DNA from: Streptomyces seoulensis
Lineage (GTDB): Bacteria; Actinomycetota; Actinomycetes; Streptomycetales; Streptomycetaceae
NCBI RefSeq assembly: GCF_022846655.1
Contig: NZ_AP025667.1
Location: forward strand, 4,067,001 to 4,131,000
Direction of reading: 5' to 3'
DNA length: 64,000 nt
The position numbers and the translations under genes were made by a program. Of this stretch, positions 24,186 through 31,939 are shown piece after piece. The notes under the pieces were generated by a model, which was not told the DNA's origin, ran no database searches, and saw only the letters and a program-made list of their open reading frames with translations. Position 1 is the stretch's first letter. Every line of letters begins with the position of its first letter.

Positions 24186-25216
24186 TCGGCGAGGTGGCCC
24201 GCCGCTCGGGGGTGAGCCCCCGGATGCTCCGGCACTACGACGCCCTCGGGCTCGTACGCCCGACCGGCCGGACCGTCGGCGGCTACCGCGAGTACACCGC
24301 CGAGGATGTCCGCAGGGTCTTCCACGTGGAGAGCCTGCGGTCCCTCGGGCTCTCGCTCAAGCAGGTCGGACACGCTCTGGCGGACCCGGAGTTCACCCCG
24401 TCCGCGTTGGTCGGCGACCTCATCCGGTGGACGGAGGACCGCCTGGAGCGGGAGCGGGAACTGCTGGAACGGCTCCGTGCGATCGACGCGTCGGCGCCCA
24501 CCGGCTGGCAGGACGTGCTGCGCATCGTCGAGCTGATGCAGGGGCTCGGCTCGGCCAGTGCCGCGCGCAGGCAGCAGGCCGTCCTCACCCGGCCGGAAGA
24601 CGCGCCGGTCCACGTCGGGCTGCTGGCCGAGGCGGTCCTTGCCGAGTCCGACCCCAGCGTCGCGGGCGCTCTGTGCTGGGCGCTCGCCCGGTCCGGCGCC
24701 GACGCCGTGACGGCGCTGACCGCCGGCCTGGACGCGCCGGACGTCGACGTCCGGCGGCGCGCGGTGCGGGCGATCGCCGAGATGGACGAGTCCCCGCGGG
24801 CGACCGAGGCGCTCGCCAAGGCGCTCGACGACCCGGACACGACCGTGCGCGGGCACGCCGCAGTGGTGCTGGGACGGAGTGGCGTGACCGCGGCCGTACC
24901 GGCGCTCGTCGGCATGGTGGTCGAGGGCTTCCACGACGTCGACGCGGCGGAGATCCTCGGGACGCTGTCCCGTCGCCCCGATCGCGCGGACCGCGTCCTG
25001 ACCCTACTGGTCGACGAACTCGCCTCTCCAGCGGCGGACTTCGCGACGCGGGTACGCCTGATCCAGGCGCTGGTCGAGTTGCCGGGTACCGCCGTGCGCG
25101 AGGTCCTGCGCCGCCTGACCCACGACGACGACCGCGCCGTCGCCCTGATCGCCTCGGCCTTCGTCACGCTTCTCGACGAGCGCTCTTCGGCCGACCGGGG
25201 CGAGGAGGACCTCTGA
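24179..25216 (+). CDS. MerR-family regulator fused to HEAT repeats
   Basis: A 345-residue protein. Residues 1-70 form a MerR winged helix (LIGEVARRSGVSPRMLRHYD, LVRPTGRTVGGYREYTAEDV) followed by the long dimer helix (about 75-115). The remaining two thirds are HEAT repeats (SDPSVAGALCWALARSGAD, APDVDVRRRAVRAIAEMD, DPDTTVRGHAAVVLGRSG), an unusual sensing domain for a MerR protein. The GTG overlaps the end of the preceding HEAT gene and has GGAGGG upstream. It probably controls its own operon through the dyad at 23439-23459, perhaps sensing a protein rather than a small ligand. Confidence 0.82.
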   Translation: MLIGEVARRSGVSPRMLRHYDALGLVRPTGRTVGGYREYTAEDVRRVFHVESLRSLGLSLKQVGHALADPEFTPSALVGDLIRWTEDRLERERELLERLRAIDASAPTGWQDVLRIVELMQGLGSASAARRQQAVLTRPEDAPVHVGLLAEAVLAESDPSVAGALCWALARSGADAVTALTAGLDAPDVDVRRRAVRAIAEMDESPRATEALAKALDDPDTTVRGHAAVVLGRSGVTAAVPALVGMVVEGFHDVDAAEILGTLSRRPDRADRVLTLLVDELASPAADFATRVRLIQALVELPGTAVREVLRRLTHDDDRAVALIASAFVTLLDERSSADRGEEDL

Positions 25217-25308
25217 CGGCGTACTGCCGTGGCGGCGTTCGTCCTGGCTCGAACTCCTGAACCAGCGCGTGATGCAATGGGCACAGCCGACAAGGGAGGG
25301 CGGGCCGC

Positions 25309-25725
25309 ATGGCCGTGTGGTTGGGGGCGGGTCTTCCGCTGCTGTTCGGAGCGGTGTTCATGACCATCGGCGTCAGGCTCCTGCGCGGAGGGCGACGGCT
25401 GCGGGAGCAGGGAGTCAGGGCCCAGGGCACGGTCGTCGGGTTCCTCACCCGGCGCGACGTCGACTCCAACAGCAAGATGTACACCCCGGTCGTGGAGTGG
25501 CTGACCGGTGACGGCCGGACCATGAAGGTCGAGTCCTCGGTCTCCCGCAACACGGTCGGCGATCTCCGCACGGGCGGGCCGGTGACGGTCTTCTACGACC
25601 CGTCCGACCCCCGTCGGATGCTCATCGACGGCTTCGACAGCACCGTGCTGGCCCGCGTCTTCTGCGGCCTCGGAGCGGTGGGAGTGGTAGCCACGCTCCT
25701 GGTCCTCTGGTTCACCTTCGCCTGA
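25309..25725 (+). CDS. DUF3592 membrane protein
   Basis: A 138-residue protein with one helix at each end (LGAGLPLLFGAVFMTIGV and VFCGLGAVGVVATLLVLW) and a beta-rich domain between (GVRAQGTVVGFLTRR, YTPVVEWLTGDGRT, GGPVTVFYDPSDPRRMLID). This is the DUF3592 plan; no function is known. It stands alone. Confidence 0.8.
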   Translation: MAVWLGAGLPLLFGAVFMTIGVRLLRGGRRLREQGVRAQGTVVGFLTRRDVDSNSKMYTPVVEWLTGDGRTMKVESSVSRNTVGDLRTGGPVTVFYDPSDPRRMLIDGFDSTVLARVFCGLGAVGVVATLLVLWFTFA

Positions 25726-26003
25726 CGGCCGTGATGCGGGAACCCACGGGACCCTGCGGCGTCCATCGTCCTGACGGCCGTTCACCATGATGGCGACGTG
25801 GCGGCGGGTGGTTGCTGTCGATGATCTCCGCGTCGGTGACCTGCGCAGGGGTACCGAGGAGGACCGTCTCGGCACCTGACTGGGCGACATATGTGGCGAT
25901 GCGCCAGGTTGCGGAACCCGCGGGGTGTCGGTTGCCTCGGTGACAGGGCGCGAAAGATGCGCCGCGCCGGGTAGGCCGGACACCGTTCCGTTGGAGGATT
26001 CGC

Positions 26004-26492
26004 ATGCGTTACAGACACATAGGTGCTGGTATCGGCCTGACTCTCGGTGCCCTCGGACTGCAGATCCCGGTCGCTGCCGCCGAGGACTCGGATGTCCGTA
26101 TCAATCCGTGGAACGCCGCCCCGGGCTCCACGGTCACGGTCAGTACGAGCGCCTGCGACGCCGACGCGGACTACGGCAAGGGGCGGTCGGAGGTGGGCGG
26201 GGATTTCCACCTTTTCGCAGGTGACGAGGAGGGGGAGCTCACCGGCGAGTTCCAGATCCCGGAAGGAGCCAAAGCGGGCAGCGACATCGTCACCCTGAAA
26301 TGTCCGCCGCTGACCAAGGTCACGGAGACGTACCAGGTCACCGGTCACTCTCCGAAGGGCTCGGTCGACGCCGGATTCGGGCCGGCCGAGGACAGCGGCA
26401 TGGGGCTTGCCGTGGGCGGCGGACTGCTGGCCACGGCCGCCGCCGGAGGGCTGGTGCTGATGCGGCGCCGCCCGGACGGCATCCGGGCCTGA
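26004..26492 (+). CDS. Secreted protein with C-terminal membrane anchor, partner of the sortase
   Basis: A 162-residue protein. A signal peptide (to about residue 25, QIPVAAAED), a beta-rich extracellular part (VRINPWNAAPGSTVTVSTSA, EGELTGEFQIPE, DIVTLKCPPLTKVTETYQV) and a C-terminal hydrophobic helix with a positive tail (GLLATAAAGGLVLMRRRP) are visible. The end looks like a wall-sorting signal, but no LPXTG-like pentapeptide is seen before the helix. A class F sortase gene starts 15 bases later, so the two are cotranscribed. Confidence 0.7.
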   Translation: MRYRHIGAGIGLTLGALGLQIPVAAAEDSDVRINPWNAAPGSTVTVSTSACDADADYGKGRSEVGGDFHLFAGDEEGELTGEFQIPEGAKAGSDIVTLKCPPLTKVTETYQVTGHSPKGSVDAGFGPAEDSGMGLAVGGGLLATAAAGGLVLMRRRPDGIRA

Positions 26493-26507
26493 TCGTCGAG
26501 CCTGGCG

Positions 26508-27209
26508 ATGGCACCCGGACCCGGGCTGAGACTCGGACGCCGTATCAGCGCTTCCCGTGATCCGTACCTCTGCGCACGGCTCGGCCTGGCCTGCGCCATG
26601 GCGGCGGGCGCGGTGCTGCTGATCTCCGGCGTGAGCGACGAGGGCCCGTCCCAGCCTCGGCCGTCGCAGGCGGGCTCGACCGCCGCTGTGGTCTCCGGCC
26701 GCCTCCCAGGGGCCTCCGCGGACCTGGCCCGCCTCGCGGTCGCCGCGCTGCCTCCCGCGGAGCCGGTCCGGCTGCGGATCGGTGCCATCGGCGTGGACGC
26801 GCCGATGGCACGAGTGGGCCTTGACGCGGCCGGGGCGCTGCGGGCCCCGGCCGCGTCGAGCCCCGGCGTCGCCGGCTGGTACGGCGACGGCACGGCTCCC
26901 GGCACGGCGGGCACCGCCATCGCCACCGGGCATGTGGACACCCCCACGGGCGGTCCCGGCGTCTTCTACAACCTCGGCGACCTCACCGAGGGCGCGACCA
27001 TCGAGATCAGCCGGGCGGACCGGCGGACAGTGGTGTTCACCGTCCGCGCCGTCGAGCTGCACGACCGGAAGAACTTCCCCAGCCGGAAGGTCTACGGCAG
27101 TACCGGCCGGCCCGAACTCCGGTTGATCACCTGCGGCGGCCGCTACGTCAAGGGCACCGGCTATCAGAGCAACGTCGTGGTCTACGCGACGCTGACCGCG
27201 GTGGCGTAG
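26508..27209 (+). CDS. Class F sortase
   Basis: A 233-residue sortase with an N-terminal membrane helix (LACAMAAGAVLLISG, about 28-42). The catalytic domain has RIGAIGVDAPM, the active His in ATGHVDTP and the active Cys in LITCGG, followed by an Arg. The pattern fits the actinobacterial class F, whose targets are mostly unknown. The gene directly before it encodes a secreted protein with a C-terminal anchor, the most likely substrate or partner. Confidence 0.85.
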   Translation: MAPGPGLRLGRRISASRDPYLCARLGLACAMAAGAVLLISGVSDEGPSQPRPSQAGSTAAVVSGRLPGASADLARLAVAALPPAEPVRLRIGAIGVDAPMARVGLDAAGALRAPAASSPGVAGWYGDGTAPGTAGTAIATGHVDTPTGGPGVFYNLGDLTEGATIEISRADRRTVVFTVRAVELHDRKNFPSRKVYGSTGRPELRLITCGGRYVKGTGYQSNVVVYATLTAVA

Positions 27210-27248
27210 ACCGAGCGGCTGCTCCTCCGTACGGGGCGCCGGAACGGC

Positions 27249-27286
27249 CGAGGGCCGGTTGCGGATTTCTCCGTAACCGGCCCTCG
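27249..27286 (-). terminator. Terminator of the first tRNA-Pro gene
   Basis: A long hairpin (CGAGGGCCGGTTgCGGA pairing through TCCG.AACCGGCCCTCG, loop TTTC) lies 18 bases past the tRNA 3' end on the minus strand. The same structure follows the second tRNA-Pro gene at 61188. Confidence 0.7.
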
Positions 27287-27303
27287 CCTGCGACTTCGTA
27301 AAG

Positions 27304-27377
<74 letters not shown>

Positions 27378-27483
27378 ATGCGCTCACTCGCGGTGACCCG
27401 CGTGATCGCGCGAACAGCACTTTACCCCACGTAGGGGACTCCTCCGAAGCGGGTTGTCGGTGCGGAGGGGGAGAATCGGCCGC

Positions 27484-28026
27484 ATGGCAGACGCAGACGC
27501 AGGTGGAGACATCGACGCGAGGTCGGACAGGACGGCGGGCGGGCGCGACCGGGACCCGGAGGGCAGGGCGCGGAACGCGCGGCCCCGGGACGGGCTGGGG
27601 CGGCCGCTGCCGTACGGGACGGACGGCGTCGAACGCCAGCCGGAGGGGGTCGTACGGAGCCCGGACGAGACGCTCGCGGAGGCGCAGGAGCTGTTGGACG
27701 GCGGCAAGCCGTTCCACGCGCACGAGGTGTTCGAGGACGCCTGGAAGTCCGGCCCAGAGGCAGAGCGTGAGCTGTGGCGTGGTCTCGCCCAGCTAGCGGT
27801 GGGGCTCACCCACGCCGCGCGCGGCAACACCACCGGCGGCGCCCGCCTGCTGCGGCGCGGGGCGGCGGCCGTGACGGAGTGGTCGGCCGCGCAGGAGCAG
27901 CATCGCCCCTACGGCCTCGACCTCACCGGCGTGGCCGCCTGGGCCGGGGACCTCGCCGGACGGGTGGAGCTGACCTCCGCGCCCATCGACGCGGGTACCG
28001 AGGCTCCCCGCCTCCGGCGCCCGTGA
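27484..28026 (+). CDS. DUF309 domain protein
   Basis: A 180-residue protein. The first 55 residues are a charged, low-complexity lead. The rest is the DUF309 helical domain with its marker FHAHEVFEDAWK (about 80) and ERELWRGLAQLAVGLTHAARGN. DUF309 proteins are small helical proteins of unknown role in many actinobacteria. The ATG at 27484 is chosen because no ribosome site supports earlier starts. Confidence 0.78.
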   Translation: MADADAGGDIDARSDRTAGGRDRDPEGRARNARPRDGLGRPLPYGTDGVERQPEGVVRSPDETLAEAQELLDGGKPFHAHEVFEDAWKSGPEAERELWRGLAQLAVGLTHAARGNTTGGARLLRRGAAAVTEWSAAQEQHRPYGLDLTGVAAWAGDLAGRVELTSAPIDAGTEAPRLRRP

Positions 28027-28030
28027 CGCC

Positions 28031-28912
28031 TCACGCCCCGTGCCCCCGCAGCGCCTCGTCCGCCACGCCGCCGGCGCCCAGCAGACCGGTCGGCGGGAGG
28101 GCCCGCTCGGCCTGCAACTGCGGCAGCGCCCGGCGGGACACGCGCCGGACGACGGGTGGCAGGGCCGCGCGCCCCAGTTGCACCAGTTGCAGCCACCGGG
28201 GCACGTAGACGGCGGTGCGGCGCTGCTCCACCGCGCGGACCAGCCGCTCCGCGACCATCTCGGCCGGGTACACCTTGCGGGCCGGCGCCGGCATGTGGGC
28301 GCGGAGTTCGCGCAGGACCGGGTAGTTGTCCGCGTCGCGGACCATGTCGGTGTCGGTCCAGTTGATGTAGGCGATGCCCACGCCGACGGACTCGTGGGCG
28401 ACCTCGGCCTGCAGGGCGTGGGCGAAGGACTCGACGCCCGCCTTGGAGGCGCAGTAGGCGCTCATCATGGGTGAGGTGCCGAGGGCGGCCAGGGAGGCGA
28501 CCTGGAGGAAGTAGCCGGACGTGACCAGCAGGTCGGCCAGGAACGCCCGTGCCGTCATGGCGCTGCCGACGAGGTTGACCTCGATCACCCGCCGCCAGGA
28601 CTCGGGATCGGAGCCCGCGAACGGTCCGCCTTCCGCGATGCCCGCGTTGGCGACGACGACGGACGGCCGCCCCAGCTTCTCCCGTACTTCCACGGCGGCG
28701 CGTTCCAGGGCGTGGAAGTCGGTGACGTCGACTTCCAGGGCGATCACCGGCGGAGGGAGCGAGGCGGCCACCGCCTCCAGTTCCTGTCTCTCCAGGCCGA
28801 GCAGGGCCAGCCGCGCGCCGCGCTCGGCGAAGGCGTGGGCCAGGGCCGCGCCGAGCCCGCGTGCGGCTCCGGTCACGACGACGGTACGGCCTGCGAGGGG
28901 GCTGTCGTACAT
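28031..28912 (-). CDS. Short-chain dehydrogenase/reductase
   Basis: A 293-residue SDR. The cofactor site is VVTGAARGLGAAL (TGxxxGxG), VVANAGIA marks the central strand, and the catalytic YxxxK is in SAYCASKAGV with a Ser in LQVASLAAL. It should oxidise or reduce an alcohol/ketone with NAD(P). The C-terminal extension (VPRWLQLVQLGRAALPPVVRR) is like that of membrane-associated SDRs acting on lipids. The start at 28912 begins the conserved part. The substrate is unknown. Confidence 0.85.
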   Translation of the reverse strand: MYDSPLAGRTVVVTGAARGLGAALAHAFAERGARLALLGLERQELEAVAASLPPPVIALEVDVTDFHALERAAVEVREKLGRPSVVVANAGIAEGGPFAGSDPESWRRVIEVNLVGSAMTARAFLADLLVTSGYFLQVASLAALGTSPMMSAYCASKAGVESFAHALQAEVAHESVGVGIAYINWTDTDMVRDADNYPVLRELRAHMPAPARKVYPAEMVAERLVRAVEQRRTAVYVPRWLQLVQLGRAALPPVVRRVSRRALPQLQAERALPPTGLLGAGGVADEALRGHGA

Positions 28913-29004
28913 GGCGGGCTGCCTCCGTTCGCGGGGCCCGGCCCGTCCGGGCTCACCGGAAGGGCCGAGTACCCACATGTACGGAGGCGGCTGCCGCCCG
29001 GGCC

Positions 29005-29451
29005 CTACTGGACCTGGTACTGCCCGACCTCGATGAAGTACCGCAGCTCCTCCGGCGTGCCGTCGATCACCGCGGAGGCGGCCGCGCGGAGGGCGGGGCT
29101 GGACTTCGGGTCGGCCAGGATGCGGGCGACCGCCACCCGGTCGTCCTCGGCCTGGGCCAGGCGGTAACCGGTCTCCAGGAACGCCCGCTGGTCCTCGATC
29201 GTGCCGTCGAGCGCCCTGTTCGCCTCCCGGATCACCGCCTTGCCACTCTTCGGGTCGGCGAGGATGCGGAAGATGGCCACCCGGACGTCGTCGTCGGACA
29301 TCTGGTCCACCGGCGTGCCCGCCGTGACCGAGGCGGTGGTGACCGGGACGGTGGTGGCCGGGGTGGCGGCGGACGCGGGGGTGGCGGTGAGCAGAAGGGC
29401 CGGGGCGAGGGCGGCGGTCGTGAGGAGCAGTGCTGCGCGGGTCGATCTCAT
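29005..29451 (-). CDS. Secreted Alf-repeat protein
   Basis: A 148-residue exported protein with a clear signal peptide (MRSTRAALLLTTAALAPALL, cleavage near ATPASAATP). The mature part carries Alf (Ala-Leu-Phe) repeats: ALDGTIEDQRAFLETGYRLA and VIDGTPEELRYFIEVGQYQV, each followed or preceded by VAxxRILADPKS. Alf repeats are found in secreted actinobacterial proteins of unknown role. CGGAGG lies 10 bases before the ATG. It is divergent from cobF. Confidence 0.8.
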   Translation of the reverse strand: MRSTRAALLLTTAALAPALLLTATPASAATPATTVPVTTASVTAGTPVDQMSDDDVRVAIFRILADPKSGKAVIREANRALDGTIEDQRAFLETGYRLAQAEDDRVAVARILADPKSSPALRAAASAVIDGTPEELRYFIEVGQYQVQ

Positions 29452-29596
29452 GATGGTGAGCCTCCGTGGTCGAGCGGACGGAAGATCATCACCCGCGGAC
29501 CCCGCCGCGATCACTGCCACGAACCGGCAGTCTTCACCGGTTCCCGTTGCCGCCCCCGTACCCCGTCCGCCCGAGGCCGTGCGGCAGACTCGACGC

Positions 29597-30370
29597 GTGC
29601 GAAAGATTCAGGTCATCGGTATCGGCGCGGGCGACCCCGATCAGCTCACGCTGCAGGCGGTCAAGGCGATGCGCGGCACGGACGTGTTCTTCCTGCTGGA
29701 CAAGGGAGAGGTGAAGAGCGATCTGACGCGGCTGCGCCGGGACATCCTGGACGCGCATCTGCCCGAGGGTTCCTACCGGGTGGTGGCGGCGCGTGATCCG
29801 GAGCGGGACCGGCGGGCGGGCGGGGCTGCCTACTCCCCCGCCGTCGAGGACTGGCGTGCCGCCCGCGCGGGGATCTACGAGCGGCTCATCGCCGACGAGG
29901 TCGCCGAGGACGGCACGGGCGCGTTCCTGGTGTGGGGCGACCCCTCGCTGTACGACAGCACGCTGGGCATCCTCGAAGAGGTGCTGGAGCGGGGCGCGGT
30001 GGAGTTCTCGTACGACGTGGTGCCCGGCATCAGCAGCGTCTCCGCGCTGGTCGCCCGGCATCGTACGGGCCTGAACCGGGTGGCGCGGCCGGTGCAGATC
30101 ACCACCGGGCGGCGGCTGGCGGAGGGGTTCCCGGAGGGGGTGGACGACGTGGTGGTGATGCTCGACGCCCACCAGGTGTTCCGGGAGTACGCCGGCGACG
30201 ACATCGACATCTACTGGGGCGCGTACATAGGCACCCCGGACGAGATCCTGGTCTCCGGTCCGCTGGCGGAGGCCGGGCCGCGCATCGAGCGGGTGCGGGC
30301 GGAGGCGCGGGAGCGCAAAGGCTGGATCATGGACACGTATCTGCTGCGCAGGCATCCTCGAGGGGAATGA
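29597..30370 (+). CDS. cobF: Precorrin-6A synthase (deacetylating) CobF
   Basis: A 257-residue tetrapyrrole methylase. The N-terminal VIGIGAGDPDQLTLQAV is the family signature, and LVWGDPSLYDSTLGIL with VVPGISSVSAL forms the SAM site. CobF methylates C1 of precorrin-5 and releases acetate in aerobic cobalamin synthesis. The GTG at 29597 heads the conserved strand. Its 3' end overlaps cobK, on the other strand, by 44 bases. The next enzyme of the route is therefore its direct neighbour though convergent. Confidence 0.9.
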   Translation: MRKIQVIGIGAGDPDQLTLQAVKAMRGTDVFFLLDKGEVKSDLTRLRRDILDAHLPEGSYRVVAARDPERDRRAGGAAYSPAVEDWRAARAGIYERLIADEVAEDGTGAFLVWGDPSLYDSTLGILEEVLERGAVEFSYDVVPGISSVSALVARHRTGLNRVARPVQITTGRRLAEGFPEGVDDVVVMLDAHQVFREYAGDDIDIYWGAYIGTPDEILVSGPLAEAGPRIERVRAEARERKGWIMDTYLLRRHPRGE

Positions 30371-31100
30371 CCCCGGCCAGCCAGCCCAGTACGGCTTCCT
30401 CATCCGGCAACGCCCCTGTGCCGGAGGGGAGTTCAGGGCGGCGCACGACGACCACAGGCAACGAGAGCGAGCGGGCGGCGGCCAGTTTCGGTGCCGTCGC
30501 CGCTCCCCCGCTGTCCTTCGTCACCAGTACGTCGATGCGGTGCGTCCGCAGCAGGTCCAACTCGTCGGCGAGGCTGAACGGCCCTCTCGCCAGGACCACT
30601 TCGCAGTGCGGGGGCAGCGGCGGCTCCGGCGGCTCCACCGAGCGGACCACGAACCGAGTGTCCGTCAGGCCCGCGAAGGCGGCCAGCCCGAGCCGCCCCG
30701 TGCTGAGGAACACCCGTTGTCCCAGGCGGGGTACGGCTTGCGCCGCCTCCTCCAGAGAGGCCACCGGGTGCCAGTCGTCGTCCAGATCCCAGCCGGGGCG
30801 GCGCAGGACCACGTGCGGGACGCCGGCCAGCCGTGCCGCCTCCGCCGCGTTCGCCGTGATCCGCTCCGCGAAGGGATGAGTCGCGTCCACCAGCGCGGTG
30901 ACCCGGTGGGCGCGCAGCCAGTCGGCCAGCCCGGCCGCGCCCCCGAACCCACCGACGCGGACCTCGCCGTCGATCGCCCCCGGCCGGCGCACGCGCCCCG
31001 CGAGCGAGGTGGTGACCCGGAGGCCGGGGCGGGCGGCGAGGGCGGTGGCGAGACGGCGGGCCTCGGTGGTGCCGCCGAGGATCAGGACGTGCGCGGGCAT
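30327..31100 (-). CDS. cobK: Precorrin-6A reductase CobK
   Basis: A 257-residue reductase. HVLILGGTTEARRLATAL is the CobK/CbiJ nucleotide-binding start, VDATHPFAERITANA the central family motif, and VLVTKDSGGAATAPKLAAA the substrate loop. It reduces precorrin-6A to dihydroprecorrin-6 with NADPH, directly after CobF. No other cob genes are in the window. The convergent overlap with cobF means their transcripts share antisense ends. Confidence 0.9.
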   Translation of the reverse strand: MPAHVLILGGTTEARRLATALAARPGLRVTTSLAGRVRRPGAIDGEVRVGGFGGAAGLADWLRAHRVTALVDATHPFAERITANAAEAARLAGVPHVVLRRPGWDLDDDWHPVASLEEAAQAVPRLGQRVFLSTGRLGLAAFAGLTDTRFVVRSVEPPEPPLPPHCEVVLARGPFSLADELDLLRTHRIDVLVTKDSGGAATAPKLAAARSLSLPVVVVRRPELPSGTGALPDEEAVLGWLAGVIPLEDACAADTCP

Positions 31101-31121
31101 GGGGTGAGCGTACGCATCCGG

Positions 31122-31892
31122 TCAGGTCAGCAGGAGTTCGACCGCCCCGACGAGGGTCGCCACGATGACGATGCGGTCGAAGAGCCGCTGGTTGATCTTG
31201 TGGACGGCCCACTTGCCGAGGAACCCGCCGGGGACGACGAACACGAGCAGTGCCGCGTCGAGCAGCAGCGAGTCGCCGTCGATCAGGCCGAGGGCCGCGC
31301 TGAAGGGGATCTTGGCCACGTTGACGATGAGGAAGAAGAAGGCGGAGGTGCCGAGGAAGCCCATCTTGCGGAAGCCCGCGGAGAGCAGGTACATCGACAT
31401 CACCGGGCCGCCCGCGTTGGCGACCATGGTGGTGAAGCCGCCGGTCACGCCGTACGCGCCCGCCGTCGCGCGGCCCGCCTTCGTGCTGACGTCGGAGCCC
31501 TCCGCCGCGCTCTCCTGGCGTCGCCGCCAGAGGGTGATGCCGGTCATCATCAGCAGGATCACGCCGATGGAGGTCCGTACTCCCCCGTCGCCCACGCGGG
31601 CGAGGAACAGCGTGCCCGCCACCACTCCGGCCGCGACGGCGGGGAACAGCCGCCACAGGGTGGGCCAGTGGGCGTGGCGCCGGTAGGTGAGGACGGCGAA
31701 GGTGTCGCCCGCGATCAGGAGCGGCAGCAGGACACCGGTGGAGGCGCGGGCGGGCAGGACGGCCGCGAAGACGGCGAGGCTGACCGTGTTGGCCCCGCTG
31801 ACCGCGGTCTTGGAGAAGCCGACCAGGAGGGCGGCGAGGGCCAGGGCGGCGAACTCCCAGCCGGATATGTGCCAGAGCGTCATCATGTTCAT
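31122..31892 (-). CDS. TSUP-family (TauE/SafE) membrane transporter
   Basis: A 256-residue membrane protein with about eight hydrophobic helices. The family mark LLVGFSKTAVSGANTVSLAV lies in the first helix pair and is mirrored in the second half by GFTTMVANAGGPVMSMYLL. TSUP proteins export small anions such as sulfite, sulfoacetate or organosulfonates. It sits 47 bases after the acyl-CoA ligase gene on the same strand and may share its transcript. The ATG at 31892 is the first of several nearby (31886, 31883); the ribosome site is weak. Confidence 0.82.
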   Translation of the reverse strand: MNMMTLWHISGWEFAALALAALLVGFSKTAVSGANTVSLAVFAAVLPARASTGVLLPLLIAGDTFAVLTYRRHAHWPTLWRLFPAVAAGVVAGTLFLARVGDGGVRTSIGVILLMMTGITLWRRRQESAAEGSDVSTKAGRATAGAYGVTGGFTTMVANAGGPVMSMYLLSAGFRKMGFLGTSAFFFLIVNVAKIPFSAALGLIDGDSLLLDAALLVFVVPGGFLGKWAVHKINQRLFDRIVIVATLVGAVELLLT

Positions 31893-31939
31893 GCGGAGAC
31901 CGATGCTATGTGCACACGTCCGGCCGGGCGCCGGGGGTC

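Noticed and set aside
29452..29596. Possible cobalamin riboswitch before cobF
   Set aside because: Only a 7-bp hairpin (GAACCGG/CCGGTTC) is present; no B12-box-like conserved core is seen.
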